Of a stretch of 29,106 bases of DNA, positions 1-9,781 are shown one piece after another. Source of the stretch: a virus; IMG/VR virus record IMGVR_UViG_3300012936_000112, positions 1 to 29,106 of that record. One strand, 5' to 3'. Each line of letters begins with the position of its first letter. Position 1 is the first letter of the stretch. The notes below the pieces were generated by a model that saw nothing but the letters and a program-made list of their open reading frames with translations, had not been told where the DNA came from and ran no database searches. The translations under genes were made by a program, and so were the position numbers.

Positions 1-2042
1 GAATTTGATCCATCGTGATAAATGTGTAAATCGTCTCCAGTTCCAACTTTTATTTTATCGTTGTCAGCTATGACGATATCGTTACCATTACTTGCTAAGT
101 CACCGCCTAGCTGTGGTGATGTGTCATTTACCAGATCAGTAACTCCACTAGATAATTTAGCTGCTGTAACTGCTCCGTTTTGTAGGATTGCTGTTGATAC
201 TGTGTTGTTACTTGGTGTACCAATATTTACTGTCGAGCCGAGTACAACAACGAAAGAGTCACTCCCAGAAGGTATGGCAGAACTAAAAGTAACAGTAGAT
301 CCACTAAGAGTGAACCCCTCACTTGGCTGACCTGTTCCAGCGTTAGGTTTTTGAACGACTCCATTTATTGAAATTATTAATTGTTGTGCGTTTGTAGGTG
401 CATTGGAAACTGTAAATGCAGTCCTACTTCCATCGAAACTTTCAGAGAAAGAAGAAATAAAGAAGTTACCTACTGACTGTGCTTCTTCCCACGCACTATT
501 AGTTGCGTTATAGACTAATAATTTTGAAGTAGAAGTATTAAAGAATAAATCTCCAGCATCTAAAGCAGAAGTAGGGTTACTAGAACCTACACGATAACGA
601 GCATTAAAATCATTAATATCATCGCTAAGTTGTTTAATATCATCTTCTTTACCAAGGATCTTATGGTAGTTATATGTCTGACTAGAACCTGTAGAACTAA
701 CCATTAAGCCAACACCAGCAGCTAAAGTTTCACCATTTAAACTAGATGGAGCATTATTAATAGTTACAGTTGAACCACCTACAGTTCTACCTGTGGTACT
801 TACTCCAGAACCATTAAATACAACTCCTCCAGCATCAGATATAGATATAACTACACCCGCTGCTGGCTGTGTATTTGGGAAACTTACTTCATTAGATATA
901 ACTTCAAGACCACCTAAAGGTGCTATCTGTGCAGCTACATAATCAACAACAGCTCCAGAAGTAGGAAAACTTGCATCACTATCAGATATAGTTGTTTGCT
1001 TTGTTAAGCCATCAATCTGGTTAAGGTCTGCTATGTCAGCAGTTAAAACTGTACTGTCAGCTAATTTAGAAGCTGTACCTGATTGCATGCCAGCTAGAGT
1101 TGTTAGCTCGGCATCGGCTATTTTAGATGTTGTAACTGAGTTAGCTGCAAGATGACTAGAATCTAGAGGGCTACTAGCTATAAGTGACTTTATTTCTCCT
1201 ACTGTTTGGTCTTGAGTCGCATTTTGCTCAATGTTATTAAGCTTATTATGGTCGGCATCGGTGAAAACATTGCTATCACTAGCACTTTCAACGAGTGACC
1301 TGATCTCACTTGCAGTCTGATCGTCCTTAGCATTAACCTCTATTCCATCTAATTTAGCTCCATCAGCAGATACATCTCTTCCATCTACAGTTCCAGAGGT
1401 AACTATATTTTGTGAACCAAAATTAGGGGATATTTTTGTACCATCAATCGCCGCTGAACCATTTATATCTGCATTTACGATACTTCCATCAATTATTTTT
1501 GAACTATCTACACTATTTCCAGCCAACATCCCGTTAGTTACCGTTCCTGTGTCTCCAGTTGTGACAACATTTCCAGATACATTGGGTAAAGTTATAGTTC
1601 TGTCTGCTGTAGGGTTTTCAACTGTTAATGTTGTTTCGTTTGCATCATCAGATGTACCCTCAAAATGAATTTTATTGCCTATTCCAAAATTTAAATCTCC
1701 AGAAAATGTAGCTCCTAGCGTACTAGCAGCTTGTTCTACTGTTTCTTGGTTAATAAATAAGTTTTGTTGAAAATTAGCATTTAAATCTTCAGCTTTTAAT
1801 GCAGATCCACTAGCTAAAGTATGCTTACTACTTGCATCATCTGTCTGTCTAAAGATTTGTATGTTTGATTGGTTGGCTGGAGCTGTGTTGAACTCAATAG
1901 TTGTGGCGTTTGCGAAAGTAAAGGCAGTTGTGTTTACTCCATCAACTCTTACCTTTACGTCTGATTGTTCTATATAAGGAAATGGTATTGAATATAATTT
2001 GGTACTACCATTCCCCGTATATTGTTGTACGGTCTGTGCCAT
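1..2042 (-). CDS. Tail fibre protein (T7 gp17-like N-terminus), cut by the window edge
   Basis: An open frame of 680 codons starts at ATG 2042 and runs without a stop off the left edge. The first ~100 residues match the T7 gp17 tail-attachment domain in pattern: a short beta-rich start (MAQTVQQYTGNGS), then IPFPYI, an IFRQTDD strand, and a GSALKAEDLN segment like the T7 'GSxLRAxDLN'. This domain anchors the fibre to the tail. The rest is low-complexity, Ser/Thr/Asn/Gly-rich beta shaft with repeated segments (for example KLDGIEVNAKDDQTASEI and KLNNIEQNATQDQTVGEI, 37 residues apart). It ends at the edge in a DDLHIYHDGSN motif common in marine phage fibres. The receptor-binding tip lies outside the window. 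It follows the gp16 homologue after 25 bases, as in T7. The fibre role is firm; the receptor is unknown. Confidence 0.9.
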   Translation of the reverse strand, partial: MAQTVQQYTGNGSTKLYSIPFPYIEQSDVKVRVDGVNTTAFTFANATTIEFNTAPANQSNIQIFRQTDDASSKHTLASGSALKAEDLNANFQQNLFINQETVEQAASTLGATFSGDLNFGIGNKIHFEGTSDDANETTLTVENPTADRTITLPNVSGNVVTTGDTGTVTNGMLAGNSVDSSKIIDGSIVNADINGSAAIDGTKISPNFGSQNIVTSGTVDGRDVSADGAKLDGIEVNAKDDQTASEIRSLVESASDSNVFTDADHNKLNNIEQNATQDQTVGEIKSLIASSPLDSSHLAANSVTTSKIADAELTTLAGMQSGTASKLADSTVLTADIADLNQIDGLTKQTTISDSDASFPTSGAVVDYVAAQIAPLGGLEVISNEVSFPNTQPAAGVVISISDAGGVVFNGSGVSTTGRTVGGSTVTINNAPSSLNGETLAAGVGLMVSSTGSSQTYNYHKILGKEDDIKQLSDDINDFNARYRVGSSNPTSALDAGDLFFNTSTSKLLVYNATNSAWEEAQSVGNFFISSFSESFDGSRTAFTVSNAPTNAQQLIISINGVVQKPNAGTGQPSEGFTLSGSTVTFSSAIPSGSDSFVVVLGSTVNIGTPSNNTVSTAILQNGAVTAAKLSSGVTDLVNDTSPQLGGDLASNGNDIVIADNDKIKVGTGDDLHIYHDGSN

Positions 2043-2067
2043 TTATTTAAATTATTAGTTGATAGAT

Positions 2068-5000
2068 TTAACGTCTTATTTGTAAGTTCTTCCAATTTTG
2101 ATACTTAATATCTAGCTCTGGATGATCCCGTATTACAAAGGGTAATGATAGATCCTTAGCTTCTTTATGTACCGCTTCAATCATTGCATGTATCTGTTTT
2201 TCTACAGTATCAAGCTGAGTATTAGGCATATTTATAGGAGTCGTTGCTTTTAACTTGTTATACTGATTTACTAATTTTTTATATTTTTTGTTTTGAGTAA
2301 ATAAGAATCTTAATTTTCCCTCTAATTTACCCTCACTAAACATATATTTGTTAAAAGAAGATTGCTCTTCATTAGTTAAATCTAGTCCTTTATATTGTGC
2401 TATTTCAGGTTTGTTAAAATTAAATCCTACGTCATACATTTGTTTTTTTACAAAATTATTAGGATCAGCTTCTGTAATTTTTCCAGCATATCCAAAGGTA
2501 GTAAATAAATTATTAACTACACCAGTAAAATAATTTGTACCTTGGCTTCCAGCTTTTTTTAAAGGTTGTCCAGTGTATCTATCGTACTTAAGAGGATTAC
2601 CTACACCCATTAATACTCTACCCCTAACTCTTGCTAGAAAATCTCTACCAGTATTATTAGGATCAGAGTTCATAGTTTGGTATGGCTGTACAAGATCAAA
2701 TAATTGACGTGTAAAACCAGCCCAAAATAATGGGTTGTATGGATGAGGTACGTTTGTAGCTAAATCAGATCCAACTCTAGATAGTTTTAAACCTGTACCT
2801 TCTTTATTTACATATCCATTAAGATCTAAATACTCAACTTGGTTTTGTAGACCCCTTAAAAATGTTTGGTCTAAGACTGCAACGCCAAGAGTCGCTACGA
2901 ATAGCGAGGCTGCTTGTGTAAATTTCTTTTCACCAAAAGCTTGATCTCTAGTAAGTGTTACTAAATCAGCAGTAATAGTAGCGATAGAACTAAATGGTTG
3001 AATACGGTCATGTGGTATCGCTGTATATCCAGTAGATGTCCAAGGTGTTGGTATAATCCATGAATTTTTTGGCATGCCATCTGGAGGATAATTACCAGTT
3101 AAATTTCCTGTCAAAGCTAATCCAGCCTGACTCATAACAAACATTCGAGTAAAAGCTACCTGAGATTTAAGTTGCATTTCTGCGACTTCTCCCATTTCTC
3201 CACTTATGATTGCTTTATATCTAGGCACACTTTTTTCTATCAATCCTGTTGGATCAAGAGCATAAAAACTTCTACCTAAACTATCTAGGAAATTCCAAGA
3301 CAACCTAGCAAAAGGCATAAAGTATGTTTCTATAAATGCGTTTTTACTTGTTTGTTCAAGACCTTTAAAGAAATTATCAGGAGGTGTTGCATATTTTCCT
3401 GTAGGGATATTTTCTTGCATAGTCAAGTTTTTAGCTCTTTGTATTACACCTTCATCTATTAATCTTCCGTGAGTAACTCCATCCTCAAAAATATTACCCA
3501 TTGATTGCCTTACATATTGCTCTAACTGCTTACCCTGTTGTATAGCTTGTTCACCTTTCTTAAAAAGATTTTTTGGATTAATTTTTAAATCAAATACTCC
3601 ATCTTCAAAAGCTTTTACAAATGCTCTTCCTGTTGCTTCTTGATGACCAACGACAACATTAGCCGCATCATCTTGTGCTATTAAAAATCTTTTAGCAAAG
3701 TTTGTAAATGGATTATATATAGCCATTTGCATCCAATAATTAATATGGATCTTTGCTATTTCAGTTTTATTACCACCCTCTCTAGCTACTTTATCTAATA
3801 ACATAGTTTTTGCTGCCTCTAATTCTAGTGACTTTCTTTTCCACGTTTTAGATAATTCATATACTCTAGAACTTGCGTTGATAGATTGATTATTTTTAGC
3901 AGCTCTTTTAAATGCAAATAAAGCATCATTAACAGCACTTTGTGTACCAACTAACTGACCTAATCCATACATAACATCTTTAATATCACCTCCTCTAAAA
4001 ATAGGAGAAGCAATATTTCCAAGAGGTTCTGATATAAGACGAGCTACGTTTGTTGCTCCAGCCGCAGTTTGTGGGTTTACTGTTGCTAAAAGTTTTGCAT
4101 AGTAAAGAGTTCTTATAGAGTCACCGTTTACATTAAGTGTATTTTTTAAAGCATCAGATAAGTTCTTTGTCATACCAAAAACTTCATCTGGAGGTGCGCC
4201 AGCAACATAATCTATATACTCTTTTAAAGTTTCTAGATCTTTTGTATTTCCAGCTTTAGCACTTTCCCATAACTCTCTAAGTGTTTTACCAGCATCAGTA
4301 TCTGTTTTTTTAATGAGTGTAAGGTCGCGTGGAGTTATTTTGTCTGTAGGTAAATCTTTAGCTCCAAGTGGTTGTTTATATCCTTCTCTTAATTTTTCAA
4401 AAACATTTTTCTGTTGAGTTATACCTTCTACAGCCCATTGCCTTTTACCTCTTCTTAAAGGTATTAATAATAAATCACCTTTCTCAACTAACTGAACCAT
4501 GTTTTCCATAGCTTGAGTAAAGTCAATCTTGGCATTATCTAAATTTCTTACTACTCTTGCTTGCTTGGCAAATCTAACTCCTAATTCTTCAGCCATTAAT
4601 CCAGCGGCTGCAAAAAAGTCTGGAGATATTTTTACATTTTCTCTCAACATTCTTTGCCAATCTATACCATCAAAATCATTAAGACTTTTTCTTGGATCAA
4701 GTGGTACAACACCTTCTTTATAAAATTCTCTAGCAAAAGCTGTTATATCTTCACCTAATAGATTTGCATTTTTTGACCAAAAATGATTAGCTCTTTTTAG
4801 TGCTACGTCTAAATCTGCTGGGAAATTTTTTAGTTTATTTAGATTACTTGTTATTTCTTGTAATGCTCTTTGCACTCCAACTTCATCAGTCAAAGATCCC
4901 CAGTTTGTAAAGAAGTTACGATCAGCTCTTGTCATACCATCAGTGCCAATCTCGTTTGCACCTCTAGTAGCGGCTGTATCTGGCTGTAAACCTCTAGCCA

Positions 5001-6252
5001 TTTCTGTATGAAATGCTTCCTTAGATGTATATACGTTACCTTCACTTGGCTTAGATACATTGACAGAATTATCAATATCCATCACATCGTGAGGTTCTTT
5101 TTTAAAGTTGTAAGGAATTTCGTTTACATCTTCTACTTTTTTATAAACTTCTACAGCATCTGTCCCTAAAATTTTTGATGCTTTTTTTACACCCTCTGGC
5201 AAATCTTTTACTTCTATAACATCTACATCAATAACTTGCTGTGTTGTAATTGCAGACGTTGGTAGTTGTTTTTGTATTGGTGGAGGTGTCCCATCAGTTC
5301 CCCCTTCTAATAATTTTTTATTTTCTTCAGCACCTTCTAGTAAAGCTTTTTGCTGTACTTTAGATGACTTTTTAAAAATATCTATAAATTTATTTACCGA
5401 AAGGTTTATACCTAAGTTTTGTATAAATCCAACAGTTGCTACAAATGCTTGACCTCTAAAATTTTTACCTTCGATCATATCTATAGCAAGTTGATCTCCG
5501 TCAAAACCAAGACTATCAGCTATTTTTCCAAATCTAGTTGCTAAATATCTACCAGCTATTAAATCGTCAGCAGCATCTTGAGTAACAGTTTCAATCCCAC
5601 TTTCAACTAATAAACCTTTAGTACCAGTAGTTAAAGCCGTTTTTCCTCCAACAGCACCAAAAAGTAATGTAGGAGTAACAATTTGAGCTATTTCAAAAAC
5701 AGTTTCACCAAGTGGACTATCTTTTAAGGTAGCTGGAGGATCAGCCCAAGGTGTTTTTTGGTTTGTAAGTCTGCCAGCTAAGGTAAATGGTAAAGCTATA
5801 CCACCTTCCATACCAGAGGCAATACCTTCTAGAACAACACTTGTTTTATCTAATAAATTATCTTCACCCTTTCTACGTTTTTCTGCATCTTTTTCAGCTA
5901 CTTTTGCCTTTAAGTCCTTCGTTTCTTTAGAACCAAGAACAAATTTATCTATACCTTCAGTTATGTTGTTAAGAAAAGGTACATTTTTTGTAGTTTCTTT
6001 TAAACCAGCAGCATACACATTCATAGCATCTGCTGTTAGACCATCGGCATTTATTAAATAATCAAGAGTTTGTCCTGTTTTAGTAATAAAACCTTCTTTT
6101 CTTTCTACTTTTTGCGCTGCTTGAACTGGGTCTACCTGTTCAGCTACTTCGTTTGTTTTTTCTGTATTGCCATCATCTACATTAATAGGTGGCGTAATTT
6201 TTTTTTCGGGATCTGGATAAACTTCAAAATCCCTATTTTCTAATATTGGCAT
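2068..6252 (-). CDS. Internal virion protein D (T7 gp16-like, ejection channel)
   Basis: This 1394-aa protein sits where gp16 sits in T7 (1318 aa), after gp15 and before the tail fibre. In T7, gp14, gp15 and gp16 form the internal core and are ejected to build a trans-envelope channel. The assignment rests mainly on position and size. The N-terminus is charged and Pro-rich (residues 1-60) and is followed by Gly/Ala-rich, hydrophobic stretches around residues 140-240, which could contact membrane. A long helical, charged body follows. I cannot see the lytic transglycosylase domain that opens T7 gp16: there is no ES-x-F/G-type catalytic block in the first 150 residues. The start at ATG 6252 lies 2 nt after the upstream stop, and no earlier start is needed. 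Confidence 0.85.
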   Translation of the reverse strand: MPILENRDFEVYPDPEKKITPPINVDDGNTEKTNEVAEQVDPVQAAQKVERKEGFITKTGQTLDYLINADGLTADAMNVYAAGLKETTKNVPFLNNITEGIDKFVLGSKETKDLKAKVAEKDAEKRRKGEDNLLDKTSVVLEGIASGMEGGIALPFTLAGRLTNQKTPWADPPATLKDSPLGETVFEIAQIVTPTLLFGAVGGKTALTTGTKGLLVESGIETVTQDAADDLIAGRYLATRFGKIADSLGFDGDQLAIDMIEGKNFRGQAFVATVGFIQNLGINLSVNKFIDIFKKSSKVQQKALLEGAEENKKLLEGGTDGTPPPIQKQLPTSAITTQQVIDVDVIEVKDLPEGVKKASKILGTDAVEVYKKVEDVNEIPYNFKKEPHDVMDIDNSVNVSKPSEGNVYTSKEAFHTEMARGLQPDTAATRGANEIGTDGMTRADRNFFTNWGSLTDEVGVQRALQEITSNLNKLKNFPADLDVALKRANHFWSKNANLLGEDITAFAREFYKEGVVPLDPRKSLNDFDGIDWQRMLRENVKISPDFFAAAGLMAEELGVRFAKQARVVRNLDNAKIDFTQAMENMVQLVEKGDLLLIPLRRGKRQWAVEGITQQKNVFEKLREGYKQPLGAKDLPTDKITPRDLTLIKKTDTDAGKTLRELWESAKAGNTKDLETLKEYIDYVAGAPPDEVFGMTKNLSDALKNTLNVNGDSIRTLYYAKLLATVNPQTAAGATNVARLISEPLGNIASPIFRGGDIKDVMYGLGQLVGTQSAVNDALFAFKRAAKNNQSINASSRVYELSKTWKRKSLELEAAKTMLLDKVAREGGNKTEIAKIHINYWMQMAIYNPFTNFAKRFLIAQDDAANVVVGHQEATGRAFVKAFEDGVFDLKINPKNLFKKGEQAIQQGKQLEQYVRQSMGNIFEDGVTHGRLIDEGVIQRAKNLTMQENIPTGKYATPPDNFFKGLEQTSKNAFIETYFMPFARLSWNFLDSLGRSFYALDPTGLIEKSVPRYKAIISGEMGEVAEMQLKSQVAFTRMFVMSQAGLALTGNLTGNYPPDGMPKNSWIIPTPWTSTGYTAIPHDRIQPFSSIATITADLVTLTRDQAFGEKKFTQAASLFVATLGVAVLDQTFLRGLQNQVEYLDLNGYVNKEGTGLKLSRVGSDLATNVPHPYNPLFWAGFTRQLFDLVQPYQTMNSDPNNTGRDFLARVRGRVLMGVGNPLKYDRYTGQPLKKAGSQGTNYFTGVVNNLFTTFGYAGKITEADPNNFVKKQMYDVGFNFNKPEIAQYKGLDLTNEEQSSFNKYMFSEGKLEGKLRFLFTQNKKYKKLVNQYNKLKATTPINMPNTQLDTVEKQIHAMIEAVHKEAKDLSLPFVIRDHPELDIKYQNWKNLQIRR

Positions 6253-6254
6253 TG

Positions 6255-8711
6255 TTATTTAAATATTTCGCTTGCAACTTCTAGTATTTGCCTATTAGTT
6301 GCATAAGGATTAAGACAGACTCGATATTTAGCTGGATCAACTTTAAGATCTTCTAGGATTTTATCTAAATCTCTAACTCCAAAGTTTGTATCTATGTTGA
6401 GAAATGAGTTTGTACTTTTTACGTCTTCCCATGTCCCATCTTCAAAATTACCCGTTAATATTTTTGCTGCTTTATTTGATACACCATTATTTAACAAGTA
6501 TTCAGTAGAAGCTACATAGTTAGGTTTGTCTTTAGATAAGGATGTTTGTGGACGATATACTTGTCCCAAACCATGATTTGTACTTTGTCTATTTAAAAAC
6601 TGAAGTGGTGTCATACCAACAGCAGTAGCAGCTTCAATTAGTGTTTCATTAAAAGATCCATTTTGTATATATTCATCTACAAAAACTTTATGTGTTTCCT
6701 TTTTAAAAATCGTATCACCTCTTGCAGCTTTAAATGTTGCTATTGATTCAAGACTTATTTTGTCAGAAGCATTAAAGTCAAACCTAACAGGTTTAAAAGA
6801 ATTATCTTTATCACCAAAAGCTCTAGTTAAATTCTCTGAACTTTTTAGTAAGGACTTAAGTTTTCTTGTTCCCTCAGACACAAAAACAGAATTATCATTT
6901 GCAAAAGGTTTAACGTAATACTTACCACCCTCTGACGTTACTTGTAGTTTGTAATAATCTTTAAGTGCCTTATCTATCTCTGCAATTTGTGTTCCTGTAC
7001 TTTTGTCTTGATTTAATTTGTAAGTTGTAAGAGCAATTTTTTTAAGATCTAATTCTAAAGCTGCATTAATTCTTGCTCTATCACTTGTATTATCTAAATA
7101 TCCAGCACTTGTAGCAAATAAAACTTCACCAAACTCATTAACTTCAGCTCCAATTCTTATTTTAAATTCGTCTAAATATCCTTTGGTTACGTCATCAGTA
7201 AAGGTTTTTGCACCACCATCAGGAATTACAGGATTCTTATTATCTAATTCTGCTATAGCTTTATCGTATCCTTTTTTACTAATAACACTTAGTTTTAGTT
7301 GTTCATCTAATACTTGTTTAGAAGTTATCTCTCCAGTAACTACTTGTTGGTAAATGTTTGCATCTTCTATTTTTTGTATATCATTTATTTGTAAACTTTC
7401 TATTTCAGATGCTAATTTATCAGCCTCTTGGTAGTATCCAGCATCATTTAAAATTTTAATTGATTCAATAACTATATCTCTTCTTTTTTCTGGTTCATTT
7501 ACACCACTTAGTTTTGCAAACATATCTTTTTCAAAACCAGCAACAGTAGCACTTCTTATATTTTTTTTATCAGCACGAATTTGTTCAGCAAGATTCATTA
7601 TCTTGATGCTATAGACAGGATCATCAGCAAGTTTTGTGCCTACGTTATATGAGCCATCTTTATTTTTTACTTTGAAAATATTTAGTAAAGCAGTCGCACC
7701 TTCAACATCTTGATTTGCACGATAGTAATTTGATAAATGATTAAAGCCAGCTTCAAAAGCATCAGCTTTATTGTCGTAAGCACCTGTTGAAAATAATTTT
7801 GGTAGTAAATTATCAACAACACCCTGTATAGGCTGACCACTATCTAGTGCAATAGTGGCATTATCCGTATGTTCAAGTACTCTTTTTTCTTGTGCAAGAG
7901 CTATTTTTTCTTGATTAAATTTATTTAATAAAGATCCATAGACTCTTTTTGCTGTTGGAATATATGTGTCATAAAGAGTCTTACCACTTAGCTCGTTAGG
8001 AAAATAAGACTTAGTTACAAAATCTAATCCAACATCTATTACTGCTGGAAGCTGGTCTACTGTTGCATCTTTAGCAACAATTATAGTTCCATCAGATAAT
8101 TGTATTTTTGTATCGCTTCTTAAAAAAGCTTCTAAATCAGACTCTAAACTTGCGGCTGCTGTATATGTTGTAATTTGAGTTGACGATCTAGCTGCCTCTG
8201 CATCCGCAGTTTCTGATATTATTTCTTCTTCTATAGCCGCATTATTATTACTTACACTTTTTGCAGCTTCTACATTATTTGAACTTTGATCAGTAAGATC
8301 AGTTTCATACTCAGCTACTTCTTCTAATTTTGTGTTTGGTTCTTCTTCAACAATAGATCCACCAAGCTCAGGTTTTAAAAAATCTAGACCTTGCTGCTTT
8401 CTATCTTCTTCTTCTTGTTGTTTTTGTATTGTGTCTATCGCAGAAAGACCACTTTGAGCAAACGATAAAACTGCTTTTACTTTTGCAAACTGAGCATTTC
8501 CTTTGGCTACTGAAGCATTAAAATCAGCTTGGTTAACAGCAGCTTGCCGCTGTTGATTTCTTTGCAAACTTTTTATTTGTTCAGCTTTTCTTTTTGCTTC
8601 CTCTCTTATTTGCTTTGAAGGATCAAAGGCTTTTTCGGCAACGAATTGCCCAGAGGCTGCAAAAGATTTGAACTGATTATTAAAGTTTGGCTCTTTATAA
8701 ATTCTTGCCAT
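6255..8711 (-). CDS. Internal virion protein C (T7 gp15-like)
   Basis: This 818-aa protein lies between the gp14 and gp16 homologues, exactly as gp15 (747 aa) does in T7. It is predicted to form the middle tier of the ejectosome core and to enter the periplasm during DNA ejection. The N-terminus (about residues 30-110) is rich in Lys, Glu and Gln and looks like a coiled coil. The rest is mostly helical, with many Asn, Lys and Asp residues and no enzyme motif that I recognise. The start ATG directly follows the stop of the preceding gene (TAAATG). Function is called from synteny, length and composition rather than from a catalytic signature. Confidence 0.85.
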   Translation of the reverse strand: MARIYKEPNFNNQFKSFAASGQFVAEKAFDPSKQIREEAKRKAEQIKSLQRNQQRQAAVNQADFNASVAKGNAQFAKVKAVLSFAQSGLSAIDTIQKQQEEEDRKQQGLDFLKPELGGSIVEEEPNTKLEEVAEYETDLTDQSSNNVEAAKSVSNNNAAIEEEIISETADAEAARSSTQITTYTAAASLESDLEAFLRSDTKIQLSDGTIIVAKDATVDQLPAVIDVGLDFVTKSYFPNELSGKTLYDTYIPTAKRVYGSLLNKFNQEKIALAQEKRVLEHTDNATIALDSGQPIQGVVDNLLPKLFSTGAYDNKADAFEAGFNHLSNYYRANQDVEGATALLNIFKVKNKDGSYNVGTKLADDPVYSIKIMNLAEQIRADKKNIRSATVAGFEKDMFAKLSGVNEPEKRRDIVIESIKILNDAGYYQEADKLASEIESLQINDIQKIEDANIYQQVVTGEITSKQVLDEQLKLSVISKKGYDKAIAELDNKNPVIPDGGAKTFTDDVTKGYLDEFKIRIGAEVNEFGEVLFATSAGYLDNTSDRARINAALELDLKKIALTTYKLNQDKSTGTQIAEIDKALKDYYKLQVTSEGGKYYVKPFANDNSVFVSEGTRKLKSLLKSSENLTRAFGDKDNSFKPVRFDFNASDKISLESIATFKAARGDTIFKKETHKVFVDEYIQNGSFNETLIEAATAVGMTPLQFLNRQSTNHGLGQVYRPQTSLSKDKPNYVASTEYLLNNGVSNKAAKILTGNFEDGTWEDVKSTNSFLNIDTNFGVRDLDKILEDLKVDPAKYRVCLNPYATNRQILEVASEIFK

Positions 8712-9335
8712 TTATCCAAAATCATATGTTGGTTTTTTTAAATCCAAAGGATATTCACCTGTTATATCAGGAGGTAAGACGGCGGCTTGTACTGGAGCTG
8801 GTATAGATGCAAGTGCAATATTTACTTTTGATTGCCTTTGTGTTTCAATATTTGACGTTTGTATATCTGATTGTTGATATAGACTATCCTTGGAAGCAAG
8901 TTCTTTAGCAGCGGCAAATCCACCTTTTCTTTCAGCATCTAAAGCTAATAAACCGATTGATTGACCTGTACCTCCCGTAGCAAATACTGAACCTTTAGCT
9001 CCTATTTGTTTTGCGTATATATCTTGCATCTTAAAAGCAGCCGCCGCTCTAGCATCATTTTTCTTTATTTGTTCCGATACATATGCTTTATTAGCTGCTG
9101 TGTTTGCGTTAATAATATCTTTTTGACCAGCTAAATCAGCCGCTTGTTGCGCTCTTATAGCTGCGATATGGTTACTTACTGTTTTTTGATTTTCGTAATT
9201 TTGTTGTAATTGTTGATTTTGATGAGTTATCTCAGCACGACGTTTCGCAACTCGCGCTTGGTAATTTGCTTGTGCGATACTCGCAGCAGTTCCAATACCT
9301 GATACAACTACACCCGCTATTGCTACTGTACACAT
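8712..9335 (-). CDS. Internal virion protein B (T7 gp14-like)
   Basis: The gene encodes 207 aa, compared with 196 aa for T7 gp14. The N-terminus is a hydrophobic Gly/Ala/Val segment (residues 2-22) that could insert in the outer membrane, as gp14 does during ejection. An Ala/Gln-rich helical region follows (residues 25-125), then a Gly-rich turn (ATGGTGQS near 119) typical of gp14-like proteins. The start ATG 9335 overlaps the 3' end of the gp13 homologue by 13 nt, so translation is probably coupled. The order gp13-gp14-gp15-gp16 supports the call strongly. Confidence 0.88.
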   Translation of the reverse strand: MCTVAIAGVVVSGIGTAASIAQANYQARVAKRRAEITHQNQQLQQNYENQKTVSNHIAAIRAQQAADLAGQKDIINANTAANKAYVSEQIKKNDARAAAAFKMQDIYAKQIGAKGSVFATGGTGQSIGLLALDAERKGGFAAAKELASKDSLYQQSDIQTSNIETQRQSKVNIALASIPAPVQAAVLPPDITGEYPLDLKKPTYDFG

Positions 9336-9781
9336 AATTTTACTATTTCTATATAGGGCAGTTGGTGTGGGTCAGTTATAACTTTTCTTATAGATTTAAA
9401 ACCTAAAAGTTTTAAAAGTTTGTGATGAAATGTGTTTCTTGCATCTACTTTGTTTGTCAAAATTTTGTATTGCTTTTGCTCGCTTAACCACTTTTTGCAT
9501 TGTTTAACAAACGTGTAAGGATTTTTTTTTATATGTGGCGTACATATCATCCAAATACTACCCTCTATAGGCGAAACGTATGATATTCCTCCTAAGCCAC
9601 TTATGTCACCATACTTGTTAAAAAATGCTAGACATGGATCACTAGCATAAAAAGAAAAATAAAGACTTAGGATGTTATGTCCTAAGCCTTCCATTTCTTG
9701 TAAATCTTCTGGTAAAAGATTATTGGCAACTTGCAATACATCATCGAAAGTAGCCGCTCGATAATACGGAGTTATTGTAAT
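9323..9781 (-). CDS. gp13-like GNAT-fold virion protein with a probable ATT start
   Basis: This gene lies between gp12 and gp14, the place of T7 gp13 (138 aa, needed for virion morphogenesis). The C-terminal half (ARNTFHHKLLKLLGFKSI) follows the acetyltransferase-fold pattern of gp13, whose equivalent is GNTSHIRFLKTIG. No ATG, GTG or TTG gives a sensible N-terminus: the first conventional start, TTG at 9736, has no ribosome binding site and would remove the first strand of the fold. The frame is open further upstream to ATT at 9781. That ATT lies 8 nt after a GAGAGGA Shine-Dalgarno sequence inside the end of gp12 and yields a typical GNAT opening (TITPYYRAATFDDVLQVANN). I therefore place the start there (152 aa). 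Enzymatic activity is not implied. If the ATT is not used, the protein is 137 aa from TTG 9736. Confidence 0.75.
   Translation of the reverse strand: MTITPYYRAATFDDVLQVANNLLPEDLQEMEGLGHNILSLYFSFYASDPCLAFFNKYGDISGLGGISYVSPIEGSIWMICTPHIKKNPYTFVKQCKKWLSEQKQYKILTNKVDARNTFHHKLLKLLGFKSIRKVITDPHQLPYIEIVKLCVQ

Noticed and set aside
22-330. Plus-strand frame of 102 codons with a hydrophobic start
   Set aside because: It is antisense to the tail fibre gene, which is open over all of this region and has recognisable fibre motifs.
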